A DNA stretch of 64,000 nucleotides from CBDFGT01 sp965247225 (GCA_965247225.1 CBDFGT010000019.1:1-64000), one strand, 5' to 3'. Shown: positions 1 through 9,472, numbered from the stretch's first letter. A program made the numbers and translations. Notes: generated from the sequence alone by a model not told the origin.

Positions 1-212
1 GTCTCGGATGTTGTGATGCCGGAAATGGACGGCCCGACCCTGCTTGGCGCATTGCGCAAGACATATCCGGACTTGAAGTTTATATTTGTTTCCGGCTATG
101 CAGAAGATGCCTTTGCCAAAAATCTGCCGGCAGATGCCAAATTCGGTTTCCTGCCAAAGCCGTTTTCGCTCAAGCAGCTGGCCGTGGCGTGCGCGAAATG
201 CTGGACGCCTGA
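1..212 (+). CDS. cckA: CckA C-terminal receiver domain (partial, frameshifted end)
   Basis: This is the end of a gene that starts left of the window. The visible residues are the second half of a response-regulator receiver domain: DVVMPEMDGPTL carries the phospho-acceptor Asp, FVSGYAEDAF carries the conserved Ser/Thr-type position, and LPKPFSLKQL carries the conserved Lys-Pro. These three stretches are characteristic of the receiver domain of CckA, the hybrid kinase that feeds phosphate to ChpT and CtrA in alphaproteobacterial cell-cycle control. The frame as written runs on to a stop at 229-231 with an atypical tail. If one G is added near 186-190, the end reads LAVAVREMLDA and stops at 210-212, which is the normal family ending. 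I therefore see a one-base deletion, either real or a base-call error. Identification rests on the receiver domain only. Confidence 0.8.
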   Translation, partial: LGCCDAGNGRPDPAWRIAQDISGLEVYICFRLCRRCLCQKSAGRCQIRFPAKAVFAQAAGRGVREMLDA

Positions 213-232
213 GACATGTTTGCGGACATGAG

Positions 233-267
233 AAATGCACGGCCTCATGAGGAGACCGTGCATTTTT
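233..267. terminator. Terminator between convergent cckA and psuG
   Basis: A perfect 10-bp stem (AAATGCACGG with CCGTGCATTT) encloses a 13-nt loop and is followed by a T run on the plus strand. It lies between two convergent genes and has A/T on both flanks, so it can serve both. Confidence 0.75.
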
Positions 268-282
268 GTCCGGGAAACAGCT

Positions 283-1212
283 TTATGCCTGTGTCATCGC
301 AACGGCAATGGCTGCTGCCAGACGCGCATTGTTTTCAACCAGGGCAATATTGGTTGTCAGGCTGCGGCCATCTGTCAGTTGGAACAGGCTGTCCAGCAGA
401 TAGGGTGTCACGGCCTTGCCGGTAATGCCTTCATGCCCGGCATTGTGCAAAACCCTGTTGATGTAGATTTCCATTTCATCCTTTGGAATTTCATCCGCCT
501 CGGGAACCGGATTGGCAATGAGAAGTCCGCCGTCAATGCCCAGTTTTTCGCGGGTTTTCTGGAAATGGGCAATATCCGCCGGGCTGTTGAGTGTCAGCGG
601 GCTTGGCAGGCCGGATGAGCGTGACCAGAAGGCCGGGAACATATCGGACCCGTAGGTGACAACAGGAACACCACGGGTTTCCAGAACCTCAAGGGTTTTG
701 GGAATATCGAGAATGGCCTTGGCACCGGCGCACACAACGATCACGCCTGTGCGTGCCAGTTCTTCCAGATCAGCAGAAATATCAAAGGTTTCTTCGGCCT
801 TGCGGTGAACGCCGCCAATGCCGCCGGTTGCAAAAACCCTGATGCCTGCACGCGCCGCCGCAATCATGGTGGCAGCCACGGTTGTGGCACCTGTGCGGCC
901 TTCGGCAATGGCAAAGGCAAGGTCTGCGCGCGAAAGTTTCATTGCGCCCCGGGTCTGGGCCAGTGTTTCCAGCTGGTGATCTTCCAGGCCAATATAAAGA
1001 ATGCCGTCGATGACAGCGATGGTGGCAGGGACGGCACCCTGCGCCCGGATAATGGCTTCGACACTGCGGGCCATATTCAAGTTTCCGGGATAGGGCATGC
1101 CATGGGTGATAATGGTGGATTCCAGCGCAACGACCGGCGCGTTGCGCTCCTTTGCCTGGGCAACTTCGTTGCTGAAGGCTACGGGAAGCATATGGGAAGC
1201 AGGTTTTGTCAT
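283..1212 (-). CDS. psuG: Pseudouridine-5'-phosphate glycosidase
   Basis: The 309-residue product matches PsuG, which reversibly splits pseudouridine 5'-phosphate into uracil and ribose 5-phosphate in the cytosol. Landmarks are ALESTIITHGMP near residues 29-40 with the active-site Glu at 31, VCAGAKAILD with the catalytic Lys at about 165, and TTNIALV with Asn at about 288. These positions agree with the E. coli enzyme (Glu31, Lys166, Asn289). An AGGA sits about 8 nt before the ATG. The gene lies 30 bp downstream of psuK on the same strand, so the two make a compact pathway: the kinase makes the phosphate and this enzyme breaks the C-C glycosidic bond. No nucleoside transporter is next to it. 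Length is normal for the family. Confidence 0.93.
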   Translation of the reverse strand: MTKPASHMLPVAFSNEVAQAKERNAPVVALESTIITHGMPYPGNLNMARSVEAIIRAQGAVPATIAVIDGILYIGLEDHQLETLAQTRGAMKLSRADLAFAIAEGRTGATTVAATMIAAARAGIRVFATGGIGGVHRKAEETFDISADLEELARTGVIVVCAGAKAILDIPKTLEVLETRGVPVVTYGSDMFPAFWSRSSGLPSPLTLNSPADIAHFQKTREKLGIDGGLLIANPVPEADEIPKDEMEIYINRVLHNAGHEGITGKAVTPYLLDSLFQLTDGRSLTTNIALVENNARLAAAIAVAMTQA

Positions 1213-1242
1213 GGGAGATCCTGAAAAAATAGGGATAAGGCT

Positions 1243-2190
1243 TCATGGCAGAATTCGGGGTTCCGGCACAAGGGCGAGATATTGTTCGAGCAGGGGAAGA
1301 GTGAGATTTTCTTCCGTTGCAAAGCGCGACCGAACGGTCATCCCGGCAAGCGCCACACCGCTGCGCAGACAGTCGGAAAGGGAGGCTGCACCAAGCCAGG
1401 CATGGATAAAACCGGCAGCCAGCGCATCGCCCGCACCCGTGACATCGCTGATCATGTCAATGGCAGGCGGAACAACAGAGACACATTCTGTTGCCCGCCA
1501 GGCAAGCGCCGGGCCACTTCCGCCTGTCATGACGCCGCAGCGCAATCCGGCCTGCTGCAATGCCGTTCCTGATGCATGCGGCTCAGGCCCTGCAGACTTT
1601 GCCAGTGTCGAGGCTTCCGCACCATTCATGAACAGGCCTTCAAGCTGTGGCAGGCAATCCCTGAACCGCACGACCTTTGCGGGAGAAATGGCAATGCCAA
1701 ACAGGAGAATCCCCAAGCCTTTTGTCATGTTTCCCAGAGCGCAGAGCGTATCTTCCGGAAGGTTGCCGTCACACAAAACCAGATCGCAAGCCGCGATATC
1801 ATCCTGCAAACGGCGAACAGACAGGCGGCGCGGGGTAAACAGCCGGTAAAGGTCCATATCGGCAAGCGCAATCACCAGGTTGCCATCCCGCTCCAGAATG
1901 GCGGTATAGCCGGGCGTCTTGCGATCCAGAAAAACAATGGGCCTGTCCGTCACTCCGGCCGTTGCTGCAGCCTGCGCTACCAGATCACCGGCCGCATCGC
2001 CGCCACGGGTGGAAACGAGAGTGACATCGTGCCCGAGCCTGGCAAGGCTGCGTGCTGCATTGAAGGCACCGCCACCCGCCTCTTCAAACCAGTGACCGGG
2101 ATTGCTGGCTCCGGGCCGCGTATCCCCGTCAATTTTCCCGCGCCGGTCGACATGGGCACCACCCATGACTAGAATCCGCTTTTTCATCAT
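1243..2190 (-). CDS. psuK: Pseudouridine kinase (PfkB family)
   Basis: The 315-residue product is a PfkB-type carbohydrate/nucleoside kinase. It has the N-terminal substrate lid region (VMGGAHVDRRGKI), the glycine-rich EAGGGAFNAARSLARLG segment near residue 37, and the second PfkB signature DVTGAGDALAAGF at about 249-261 with the catalytic Asp near 255. Within this large family the assignment as pseudouridine kinase comes mainly from the adjoining psuG, with which it forms a two-gene unit. It would phosphorylate pseudouridine released by RNA turnover. Two ATG codons in tandem (2190 and 2187) could both serve. The gene is divergent from recA. Confidence 0.88.
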   Translation of the reverse strand: MMKKRILVMGGAHVDRRGKIDGDTRPGASNPGHWFEEAGGGAFNAARSLARLGHDVTLVSTRGGDAAGDLVAQAAATAGVTDRPIVFLDRKTPGYTAILERDGNLVIALADMDLYRLFTPRRLSVRRLQDDIAACDLVLCDGNLPEDTLCALGNMTKGLGILLFGIAISPAKVVRFRDCLPQLEGLFMNGAEASTLAKSAGPEPHASGTALQQAGLRCGVMTGGSGPALAWRATECVSVVPPAIDMISDVTGAGDALAAGFIHAWLGAASLSDCLRSGVALAGMTVRSRFATEENLTLPLLEQYLALVPEPRILP

Positions 2191-2346
2191 GGGTTCACCA
2201 TTACCGTGACAGTTCCAGACGAATCGCCATGTTCGCGCCTAACGTTTCCGTCCTGGAAAATCTCTCGCAACTGCCTGAAAAACAGACGAAAACAAAAAAA
2301 GAACATGGCGATGAATTTCTTTTTTTAACAGACACTTGGAACGCCC

Positions 2347-2375
2347 TTGCAAAATGAGAACATATGGGGTACATA
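2347..2375 (+). promoter_or_regulatory. recA promoter with LexA (SOS) box
   Basis: A -35 TTGCAA (2347-2352) and a -10 TACATA (2370-2375) are 17 bp apart. A GAAC-N7-GTAC element (2358-2372) lies across the spacer and -10. This is one base away from the alphaproteobacterial SOS box GAAC-N7-GAAC, and its placement would let LexA block RNA polymerase. Confidence 0.6.
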
Positions 2376-2432
2376 AACCGCAGCGGCAACTTTGATTGCC
2401 TGTGACGCTTCAATAACCTAAAGGTGATTCAT

Positions 2433-3522
2433 ATGGCACAAAATTCGTTGCGGCTTGTAGAGGAAAAATCAGTGGATAAAAGCAAGGCACTTGACGCGGC
2501 ACTGGCCCAGATTGAACGCGCCTTTGGCAAGGGCTCCATCATGAAGCTCGGTTCCAATGAGAATGTGGTGGAAATCGAGACAATTCCTACAGGATCTCTC
2601 GGGCTGGATATCGCGCTGGGCGTCGGTGGCCTTCCCAAAGGCCGTATCATTGAGATTTATGGCCCGGAAAGCTCCGGAAAGACAACGCTGGCACTGCAAA
2701 CCATTGCGGAATCACAGAAAAAAGGCGGAATTTGCGCCTTTGTGGACGCTGAACATGCGCTGGACCCGGTCTATGCCCGCAAGCTTGGAGTGGATCTGGA
2801 AAACCTTCTCATTTCACAGCCGGACACGGGTGAGCAGGCGCTTGAAATCGTCGATACGCTGGTGCGTTCCGGTGCGATTGATGTTCTTGTTGTCGATTCT
2901 GTGGCGGCGTTGACCCCGCGTGCTGAAATTGAAGGGGAGATGGGCGACAATCTGCCCGGTGCCCAGGCGCGTCTGATGAGCCAGGCCCTGCGCAAGCTCA
3001 CCGCATCGATTTCCCGCTCCAATACGATGGTGATTTTCATCAACCAGATCCGTATGAAGATCGGCGTGATGTTCGGCTCGCCGGAAACGACCACGGGTGG
3101 CAATGCCCTCAAATTCTATGCCTCTGTCCGTCTGGATATCCGCCGTATCGGTGCAGTGAAGGAACGTGATGAGGTTGTTGGCAACCAGACCCGTGTGAAA
3201 GTTGTCAAGAACAAGATGGCACCTCCTTTCAAGCAGGTGGAGTTTGATATCATGTATGGTGAGGGGCGTGTCCAAAACCGGTGAGCTGATCGATCTGGGG
3301 GTCAAGGCCGGTATTGTGGAAAAATCCGGTGCCTGGTTCTCCTATAACAGCCAGCGTCTGGGGCAGGGGCGTGAAAATGCCAAGACCTTCCTGCGGGAAA
3401 ATGCGGATCTGGCCCGTGAGATTGAGACCGCCATCAGGCAGAACGCCGGACTGATCGCGGATCGCTTCCTGCAGAATGGTTCGCCGGAAACTGACGATGA
3501 CGATTCTGCTGCAGAAATGTAA
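2433..3522 (+). CDS. recA: RecA recombinase, frameshifted near its C-terminal third
   Basis: RecA forms ATP-dependent filaments on single-stranded DNA, pairs homologous strands and triggers LexA self-cleavage. The ATG at 2433 is preferred over a GTG at 2424 because AAGG stands 7-8 nt upstream of it. Walker A GPESSGKTT lies at residues 77-85 and the L1/L2 region (INQIRMKIGVMFGSPETTTGGNALKFY) is intact. After Glu277 the frame breaks: a run of four G at 3263-3266, where three are expected, shifts translation to a stop at 3282. The sequence resumes in the +1 frame at GVSKTGELIDLG and runs to a normal end (QNAGLIADRF..., stop 3520-3522). Joined, it gives about 362 residues, the usual length. As written, the cell would lack the RecA C-terminal part. 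A homopolymer error is the simplest explanation. Confidence 0.9.
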
Positions 3523-3560
3523 GAACGTCGCGCTCCGGGATATGGACCCGTATGTTTTGG

Positions 3561-3590
3561 ACCGGCCTGCCGTTTTGACGGGCCGGTTTT
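3561..3590 (+). terminator. Rho-independent terminator after recA
   Basis: ACCGGCC pairs with GGCCGGT across a 16-nt loop and is followed by TTTT. It sits 38 bp after the recA stop, before alaS. Confidence 0.75.
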
Positions 3591-3681
3591 GCCTGTCTGG
3601 CTGGACAGTTTGGAAAGCCGGTTATAAAAGCCTTGTTCTGTCGTATCAGAATAATGAATTTGCATCAGTGAAGGGCTCAAA

Positions 3682-6339
3682 ATGAGTGGCGTCAACGAAA
3701 TCCGGTCTGCTTACCTCGCGTATTTCAGGAAGAACGGACATGAAATTGTTCCTTCCAGTCCGCTGGTGCCACGCAATGACCCGACCTTGATGTTTACCAA
3801 TGCGGGCATGGTACAGTTCAAGAATGTCTTTACAGGTCTTGAGCAGCGCCCTTACAAGACAGCTGCGACAGCGCAAAAATGCGTGCGCGCCGGCGGCAAG
3901 CACAATGATCTTGACAATGTCGGCTATACGGCTCGCCATCATACGTTCTTTGAAATGCTCGGGAATTTCTCTTTCGGAGATTATTTCAAGGAACGCGCCA
4001 TTGAACTGGCCTGGAAACTGATCACCGAAGAGTTTGGGATCGACAAAAGCCGTCTTCTGGTTACGGTCTATCATACAGATGATGAGGCGCATGGTCTCTG
4101 GCAAAAAATTGCCGGTCTTTCGGACCGCCGGATCATCCGTATTCCAACCAGTGACAATTTCTGGGCCATGGGTGATACAGGTCCGTGCGGCCCTTGCTCG
4201 GAAATTTTCTATGATCACGGCGAGCATATTTTTGGTGGTCCTCCGGGCTCAAGGGATGAGGACGGAGACAGGTTTATCGAAATCTGGAATCTGGTTTTCA
4301 TGCAGTTTGAACAGATTGCCAAAGACAACCGTCAGTCACTGCCGCGCCCGTCGATTGATACCGGCATGGGTCTGGAGCGCGTGGCAGCCCTGTTGCAGGG
4401 CAAGCATGACAATTATGATATTGACCTGTTTCGCAACCTGATTGCAGCCTCTGTCGAGGCAACGGGTGTTGCCGCCGAGGGGGACCGTCGCGCCAGCCAC
4501 AGGGTCATCGCCGATCACCTGCGGTCTTCCGCCTTTCTGATTGCCGATGGTGTTTTGCCGTCGAATGAAGGGCGCGGCTATGTCCTGCGCCGTATCATGC
4601 GCCGCGCCATGCGCCATGCCCAGTTGCTGGGTGCGCGTGATCCTTTGATGTACCGCCTTTTGCCGGCACTGGTAGCTGAAATGGGCCGGGCCTATCCTGA
4701 ACTGGTCCGTGCGGAATCGCTGATTTCGGAAACTCTCAAACTGGAAGAAACCCGTTTCCGCAAGACACTTGAGCGTGGCCTGTCGCTTCTGTCCGACGCT
4801 TCGTCCGGTCTGTCCGAGGGCGACCAGCTGAACGGCGAAACGGCGTTCATGCTTTATGACACCTTTGGCTTCCCGCTGGATTTGACACAGGATGCGCTTC
4901 GCCTGAAGGGGATTTCCGTGGATACGGCGGCTTTCAACACGGCCATGGAACGCCAGAAGGCTGAAGCCCGGGCCCATTGGTCCGGTTCGGGGGATTCTGC
5001 TACCGAAGTTGTGTGGTTTGAATTGCGCGAGAAACATGGCGCGACCGAATTTCTCGGCTATGATACAGAATCTGCAGAGGGCGTGGTTCAGGCCATCGTG
5101 AAAGACGGCAGCCCTGTTGAGGCGGCAAATACGGGCGATACGGTCCGGATCGTTGTCAACCAGACACCGTTCTATGCCGAGTCCGGCGGACAGATGGGAG
5201 ATGCCGGTGTCATTTCGACCGATTTTGCCCGCCTTGTGGTGACCGACACACAGAAGAAAGGTGAGGGTCTGTTTGTGCATTTTGCCACGGTTGAGAGCGG
5301 CACTCTCAGGGCTGGAGATGCCGTTGTCCTGAATGTGGATCATGCGCGTCGCGGACAGTTGCGCTCAAACCATTCTGCAACACATTTGCTGCATGAGGCC
5401 CTGCGCGAGGTTCTGGGAACCCATGTTGCGCAGAAGGGATCGCTAGTCTCGCCGGATCGTTTGCGTTTCGATGTTTCCCATCCAAAGCCTATATCGGCAG
5501 AAGAGCTGAAAACTGTTGAGGAAATGGCCAACGAGATCATCGTCCAGAATGCACCGGTGACCACGCGGCTGATGAGTTTGGACGATGCCCGCGCCGAAGG
5601 TGCCATGGCGCTGTTTGGCGAAAAATATGGCGATGAGGTCCGTGTCGTTTCCATGGGCAATGCAGTGCGCGGCGACAAGGCCGGCAAGCCGTATTCCATC
5701 GAACTGTGCGGCGGCACCCATGTGTCGCAGACCGGTGACATTGGTCTCGTGCGCATCCTGTCCGACAGTGCGGTTGGGTCCGGTGTGCGCCGCCTTGAGG
5801 CGCTGACAGGCCGTGCTGCTCGAGACTATCTGGCCGGGCAGGATGAGCGGATCAAGACCCTGGCATCCATTTTGAAGGTTCAGCCGGCCGAAGTGCTGGG
5901 CCGCGTTGAAGGTTTGATGGACGAGCGTCGCAAGCTGGAGCGTGAACTTGCCGAGACCAGGAAGAAGCTGGCGCTGGGCGGCGGCGGATCTTCCGGCGCA
6001 TCCGGTATCCAGGACATCAATGGCATCAAGTTCCTCGGCAAGGTGGTGACAGGCGTTGAGCCCAAAGATCTCAAAAGCCTTGCTGATGAAGGCAAAAGCA
6101 GTCTCGGCTCCGGTATCGTGGCTTTTGTCGGTGTATCGGAAGATGGCAAGGCCAGTGCTGTTGTCGCTGTGAGCGATGATTTGACAGCCCGGTTCAGCGC
6201 TGTGGATCTGGTGCGCATTGCCAGTTCCGCCCTTGGTGGCAAGGGTGGTGGCGGGCGGGCGGATATGGCCCAGGCCGGCGGCCCTGACGGTCAAAAGGCA
6301 GCATCTGCCATTGAAGCCGTCGCCGGGTCATTGAAATGA
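3682..6339 (+). CDS. alaS: Alanyl-tRNA synthetase
   Basis: This 885-residue class II synthetase charges tRNA-Ala. The catalytic core starts with EIRSAYLAYFRKNGHEIV and MFTNAGMVQFK (motif 1 region). The editing domain carries the zinc-type ligands NHSATHLLHEAL (His564 and His568) and ELCGGTHVSQTGD (Cys676 and His680). The C-terminal part has a coiled-coil stretch (DERRKLERELAETRKKLALG, about 752-771) and ends with the glycine-rich DHH-associated C-Ala domain (GGKGGGGRADMAQAGG). AAGGG stands 7 nt before the ATG. The recA-alaS order is standard in Rhizobiales. Full length, no anomalies seen. Confidence 0.98.
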   Translation: MSGVNEIRSAYLAYFRKNGHEIVPSSPLVPRNDPTLMFTNAGMVQFKNVFTGLEQRPYKTAATAQKCVRAGGKHNDLDNVGYTARHHTFFEMLGNFSFGDYFKERAIELAWKLITEEFGIDKSRLLVTVYHTDDEAHGLWQKIAGLSDRRIIRIPTSDNFWAMGDTGPCGPCSEIFYDHGEHIFGGPPGSRDEDGDRFIEIWNLVFMQFEQIAKDNRQSLPRPSIDTGMGLERVAALLQGKHDNYDIDLFRNLIAASVEATGVAAEGDRRASHRVIADHLRSSAFLIADGVLPSNEGRGYVLRRIMRRAMRHAQLLGARDPLMYRLLPALVAEMGRAYPELVRAESLISETLKLEETRFRKTLERGLSLLSDASSGLSEGDQLNGETAFMLYDTFGFPLDLTQDALRLKGISVDTAAFNTAMERQKAEARAHWSGSGDSATEVVWFELREKHGATEFLGYDTESAEGVVQAIVKDGSPVEAANTGDTVRIVVNQTPFYAESGGQMGDAGVISTDFARLVVTDTQKKGEGLFVHFATVESGTLRAGDAVVLNVDHARRGQLRSNHSATHLLHEALREVLGTHVAQKGSLVSPDRLRFDVSHPKPISAEELKTVEEMANEIIVQNAPVTTRLMSLDDARAEGAMALFGEKYGDEVRVVSMGNAVRGDKAGKPYSIELCGGTHVSQTGDIGLVRILSDSAVGSGVRRLEALTGRAARDYLAGQDERIKTLASILKVQPAEVLGRVEGLMDERRKLERELAETRKKLALGGGGSSGASGIQDINGIKFLGKVVTGVEPKDLKSLADEGKSSLGSGIVAFVGVSEDGKASAVVAVSDDLTARFSAVDLVRIASSALGGKGGGGRADMAQAGGPDGQKAASAIEAVAGSLK

Positions 6340-6443
6340 CAATGCGGATCTTTCAAGCTTTATTCAAAATTTAACCATCAAGTTTTCCCGATATTTAATC
6401 CTCTGCACATAGTTAGGTTGCAGGAGAATATGGGGGTTGTGGA

Positions 6444-7706
6444 ATGGTTCTGGATCTGGGCACGCTTGCCGTCGTGGCAACAGCGATCAACTTGATTTTA
6501 AACTTGTTGTTCCTGTTCATGGGCTTGCAAAAGGGTGCAAGCGCAGAATTGCGCTTTTGGTCCATTGGCATGATGTGCAACTTTGCCAGCGGTCTGCTTT
6601 TGGGGCTGCGGGTATTCCATGATTCGCAAATTGCGGGCCAATTGGGTGGCATGCTGTTCATTGCGTATTTCGTCAACGTCCTGTTGGGGTTTCAGGCTTT
6701 TGCCGGACGCAAGCCCTTGATCCGGCAATACGCTCTCCTGCCGTTGATCTACTTGCTGGTACTGTTGCCGTTTGCCGGAACCTCAATACCCCTCAAGATT
6801 GGTCCTGCCATCATTTTCTTTCTGTGTTCCCTCCTCAGTATCCTGATTGCGTATGAACTCTACACATTGTCGAAAAAGGAAAAGCTGAAATCGATCTGGA
6901 TCGGTATCAGCCTCTATGTCGGTTTTTTTGTCACCCTTGTTGTGTTTCTGGGGCTTAGTATCAGATTTCCGGTCGTTGAGACCGAAAATGGCATTGTGTC
7001 ATTCTGGCTCGGCTGGATGGCCCTTGAAAACACTCTCCATAAATCAGCCTGCGCCTTGATCATGCTGGTCCTGGTCAAGGACCGTGCGGATGAAAAATTG
7101 CAGCGCCTTGCGGAGACAGATATGCTGACTGGTATCAAAAATCGTCGCGCCTTCGTCGCCGGTGCTGAAAGATTATTGGCCCACCCGCATGACCAGTTTG
7201 CACTGGCGATTTTTGATCTGGATCATTTCAAGAGCATCAATGATCACCACGGACATATGGCGGGTGACTATGCCTTGCAGGCATTCACGCAATGCGTATC
7301 CCGAACATTGCCAGAGGATATGGTTTTCGGGCGCCTGGGCGGCGAGGAGTTTGCAATTTTCACACCTGTTCAGTCACGCCAGCAGGTCGTTGCAAAATGC
7401 GATGAAATCCGCACGCTTGTTGCGGCAAAACCCCTGCGGTTTAATGGCCGGGACGTCTGCGTTTCTGTCAGTGTCGGCCTTGCTTTTTCCGGGGAGTCCG
7501 GTCCGGGGCTTGACGCCATGATGGCGGCAGCTGACTGCGCCCTTTACATTGCGAAAGAGCAGGGCCGCAACAGGCTTTGCGAGTTCACATCCTCCCAAAG
7601 ACTCCTCGCAATCCTTCAGCAAGACGAAAACAAACAGACCAGTCTGGTTGATAGTCCATTTTCCCGCCGTTCAGTGCGTTTGGCCACACGGTCTGCCAAT
7701 CGCTGA
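6444..7706 (+). CDS. Membrane-bound diguanylate cyclase (GGDEF)
   Basis: The 420-residue protein starts with about six or seven hydrophobic segments (residues 5-215), followed by a GGDEF domain (about 225-385). The domain contains the start signature TDMLTGIKNRRAF, the metal-binding FDLDHFKSINDHHGH, and the active-site GGEEF at about 299-303. It should therefore make cyclic di-GMP from GTP. The inhibitory RxxD site that usually stands five residues before GGEEF is not present (the residues there are LPED), so product inhibition through that site is unlikely. The membrane part does not match a sensor family I can name. The stop codon directly abuts the stop of the convergent SulP gene. Confidence 0.9.
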   Translation: MVLDLGTLAVVATAINLILNLLFLFMGLQKGASAELRFWSIGMMCNFASGLLLGLRVFHDSQIAGQLGGMLFIAYFVNVLLGFQAFAGRKPLIRQYALLPLIYLLVLLPFAGTSIPLKIGPAIIFFLCSLLSILIAYELYTLSKKEKLKSIWIGISLYVGFFVTLVVFLGLSIRFPVVETENGIVSFWLGWMALENTLHKSACALIMLVLVKDRADEKLQRLAETDMLTGIKNRRAFVAGAERLLAHPHDQFALAIFDLDHFKSINDHHGHMAGDYALQAFTQCVSRTLPEDMVFGRLGGEEFAIFTPVQSRQQVVAKCDEIRTLVAAKPLRFNGRDVCVSVSVGLAFSGESGPGLDAMMAAADCALYIAKEQGRNRLCEFTSSQRLLAILQQDENKQTSLVDSPFSRRSVRLATRSANR

Positions 7707-9320
7707 TCAATCCCTCCTGGCACTGTCAAGAGCCTCTTCCACGGTCTTGAAAAAATCGACGCTCGGCGCTGACACATTATGGGTTTCCAGCATCCGCCGG
7801 ACACCCGGTCTTGCCCCGCAGATCATGCATTTCAGTCCGAGTTTGGAGGCTTTGCGGATAGACCCTTCCACGACATTGGCAGCCGTGGAATCCAGAAAGG
7901 GTACGTCACTGCAATCAAGGATGAAATTTTTTCTGCCACTGGTCACACGGTCAAGAACAGCCCCGATGCTGGAGGCGGCACCGAAGAAAAACACACCGTG
8001 GATTCGGTAGATCAATGTGTCGGGGTCGGTTGTGTCTGTCGGGGTCTCGGCATCCGATTCCACAACAACCGCCTTGCCCATGCGGTCGATGAACAGGAAT
8101 GCGCCCAGCGCAAAACCGAGGATGATGCCCTCGGTCAGATCCCTGAAAATCACCAGCAGGAACGTGGTCAGGAGAACAATCGTATCGCCGCGCGAGGATT
8201 TGAACAGTGCTGCAAAGGCTGTTCTGTCCATCATGTTCCATGAGACGACAGCCAGGACACCGGCAAGGGCTGAGAGCGGAATATAGCTTGCCAGGGGTGC
8301 GGCCAAAAGCACAAACAGCAGCAGATAAAGCGCATGCAGCATGCCGGAAACCGGGCTGGTGGCACCGGAGCGAATATTGGTGATGGTGCGCGCCACAGCC
8401 CCGGTCACGGGAACGGCACCAAAGAGCGCACAGGCCATATTGGCAACACCCTGTGCAACCAGTTCCATGCCGGGACGGTGGCGTCTGCCGGTCAGGCCGT
8501 CTGCCACAACAGCGGACAGCAGCGATGTGATCATGCCGAGCAGGGTCATGGCCAGGGCGTCCGGCAACACGGCAAGGACTTTGCCCACGGACAGGGACGG
8601 CATGACCGGCCAGTTCAGGCCGGCCGGAATTCCGCCAAACCGGCTGCCAATCGTATGGACATCAAGATGCAGCAGTTGTGTGAAAATGGCGGCCAGCGCC
8701 ACCGCAATCAGGAGACCCGGCCATCGCGGCAGCCATGTTCTGAAGGCAATAATCACGATCATGGTCGTGCTGGCCAGAAACAGCGCGGACGGATTGATCG
8801 TGAACAGGAAATCCTTGAGAAACCACAATTTTTCAAAAAGCTGGCTCGGTTCGTCACCGGTCACACTCAGCCCCAGAAGCTCGCGGATCTGGCTGGCAAA
8901 AATAATCACGCCGATACCCGCCGTAAAACCCACCGTAACCGGATAGGGGATCAGTTTGATATAGGTTCCCAGCCGCAGCCAGCCTGCCAGCACGAGCAGG
9001 ATGCCCGACAGGAAGGTTGCCAGCATCAAACCGTCCATGCCATGCCGGTTGACGGTCGACAGCACGAGAACAATGAAGGCACCGGCGGGTCCGCCAATCT
9101 GCACACGGCTTCCGCCCAGAAGTGACACGAGAAAACCGCCGATAATGGCGGTAAAAAGGCCCCTGTCCGGCGTGACGCCGGAGGCGACCGCAATGGCAAT
9201 CGACAGAGGTAAGGCGACAATAGCAACCGTCAGACCGGACTGTGCATCGACTTTGAGCCGTTCAAGGCCATAGCCTTCCCTCATAACGCTCAGAAGCTTC
9301 GGAACCATCGGATCTGTCAT
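7707..9320 (-). CDS. SulP-family anion transporter with STAS domain
   Basis: The product is 537 residues from the ATG at 9320 (MTDPMVPKLL), chosen because the family signature REGYGLERLKVDAQSGLTVAIVALPLSIAIA follows at once. An open frame extends farther upstream to 9485 but that part has no family resemblance. About 10-12 membrane segments carry the SulP motif GPAGAFIVLV, and a C-terminal cytosolic STAS domain (about 430-535, FILDCSDVPFLDSTAANVV) follows. SulP proteins import sulfate, bicarbonate or dicarboxylates by cation symport or anion exchange, and the substrate cannot be told here. No sulfate-assimilation gene or carbonic anhydrase adjoins. Confidence 0.88.
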   Translation of the reverse strand: MTDPMVPKLLSVMREGYGLERLKVDAQSGLTVAIVALPLSIAIAVASGVTPDRGLFTAIIGGFLVSLLGGSRVQIGGPAGAFIVLVLSTVNRHGMDGLMLATFLSGILLVLAGWLRLGTYIKLIPYPVTVGFTAGIGVIIFASQIRELLGLSVTGDEPSQLFEKLWFLKDFLFTINPSALFLASTTMIVIIAFRTWLPRWPGLLIAVALAAIFTQLLHLDVHTIGSRFGGIPAGLNWPVMPSLSVGKVLAVLPDALAMTLLGMITSLLSAVVADGLTGRRHRPGMELVAQGVANMACALFGAVPVTGAVARTITNIRSGATSPVSGMLHALYLLLFVLLAAPLASYIPLSALAGVLAVVSWNMMDRTAFAALFKSSRGDTIVLLTTFLLVIFRDLTEGIILGFALGAFLFIDRMGKAVVVESDAETPTDTTDPDTLIYRIHGVFFFGAASSIGAVLDRVTSGRKNFILDCSDVPFLDSTAANVVEGSIRKASKLGLKCMICGARPGVRRMLETHNVSAPSVDFFKTVEEALDSARRD

Positions 9321-9472
9321 GAAGCGGCCTGTGTGATAGAAGGGAAAGACCATAAGGCTGGCGTTATTCCAGTCTAGTCCGAGTCGGCACCGGATGCAAA
9401 ATAGGCGTCCGATAACCTGCAGGAGACAATCTGTGATGTGCCGAAAGCCCGAAGAATATGGCACAAAACACC

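Noticed and set aside
6370..6410. CtrA-like TTAA-N7-TTAA box before the GGDEF gene
   Set aside because: Only one half-site is good; the second half differs too much to support.
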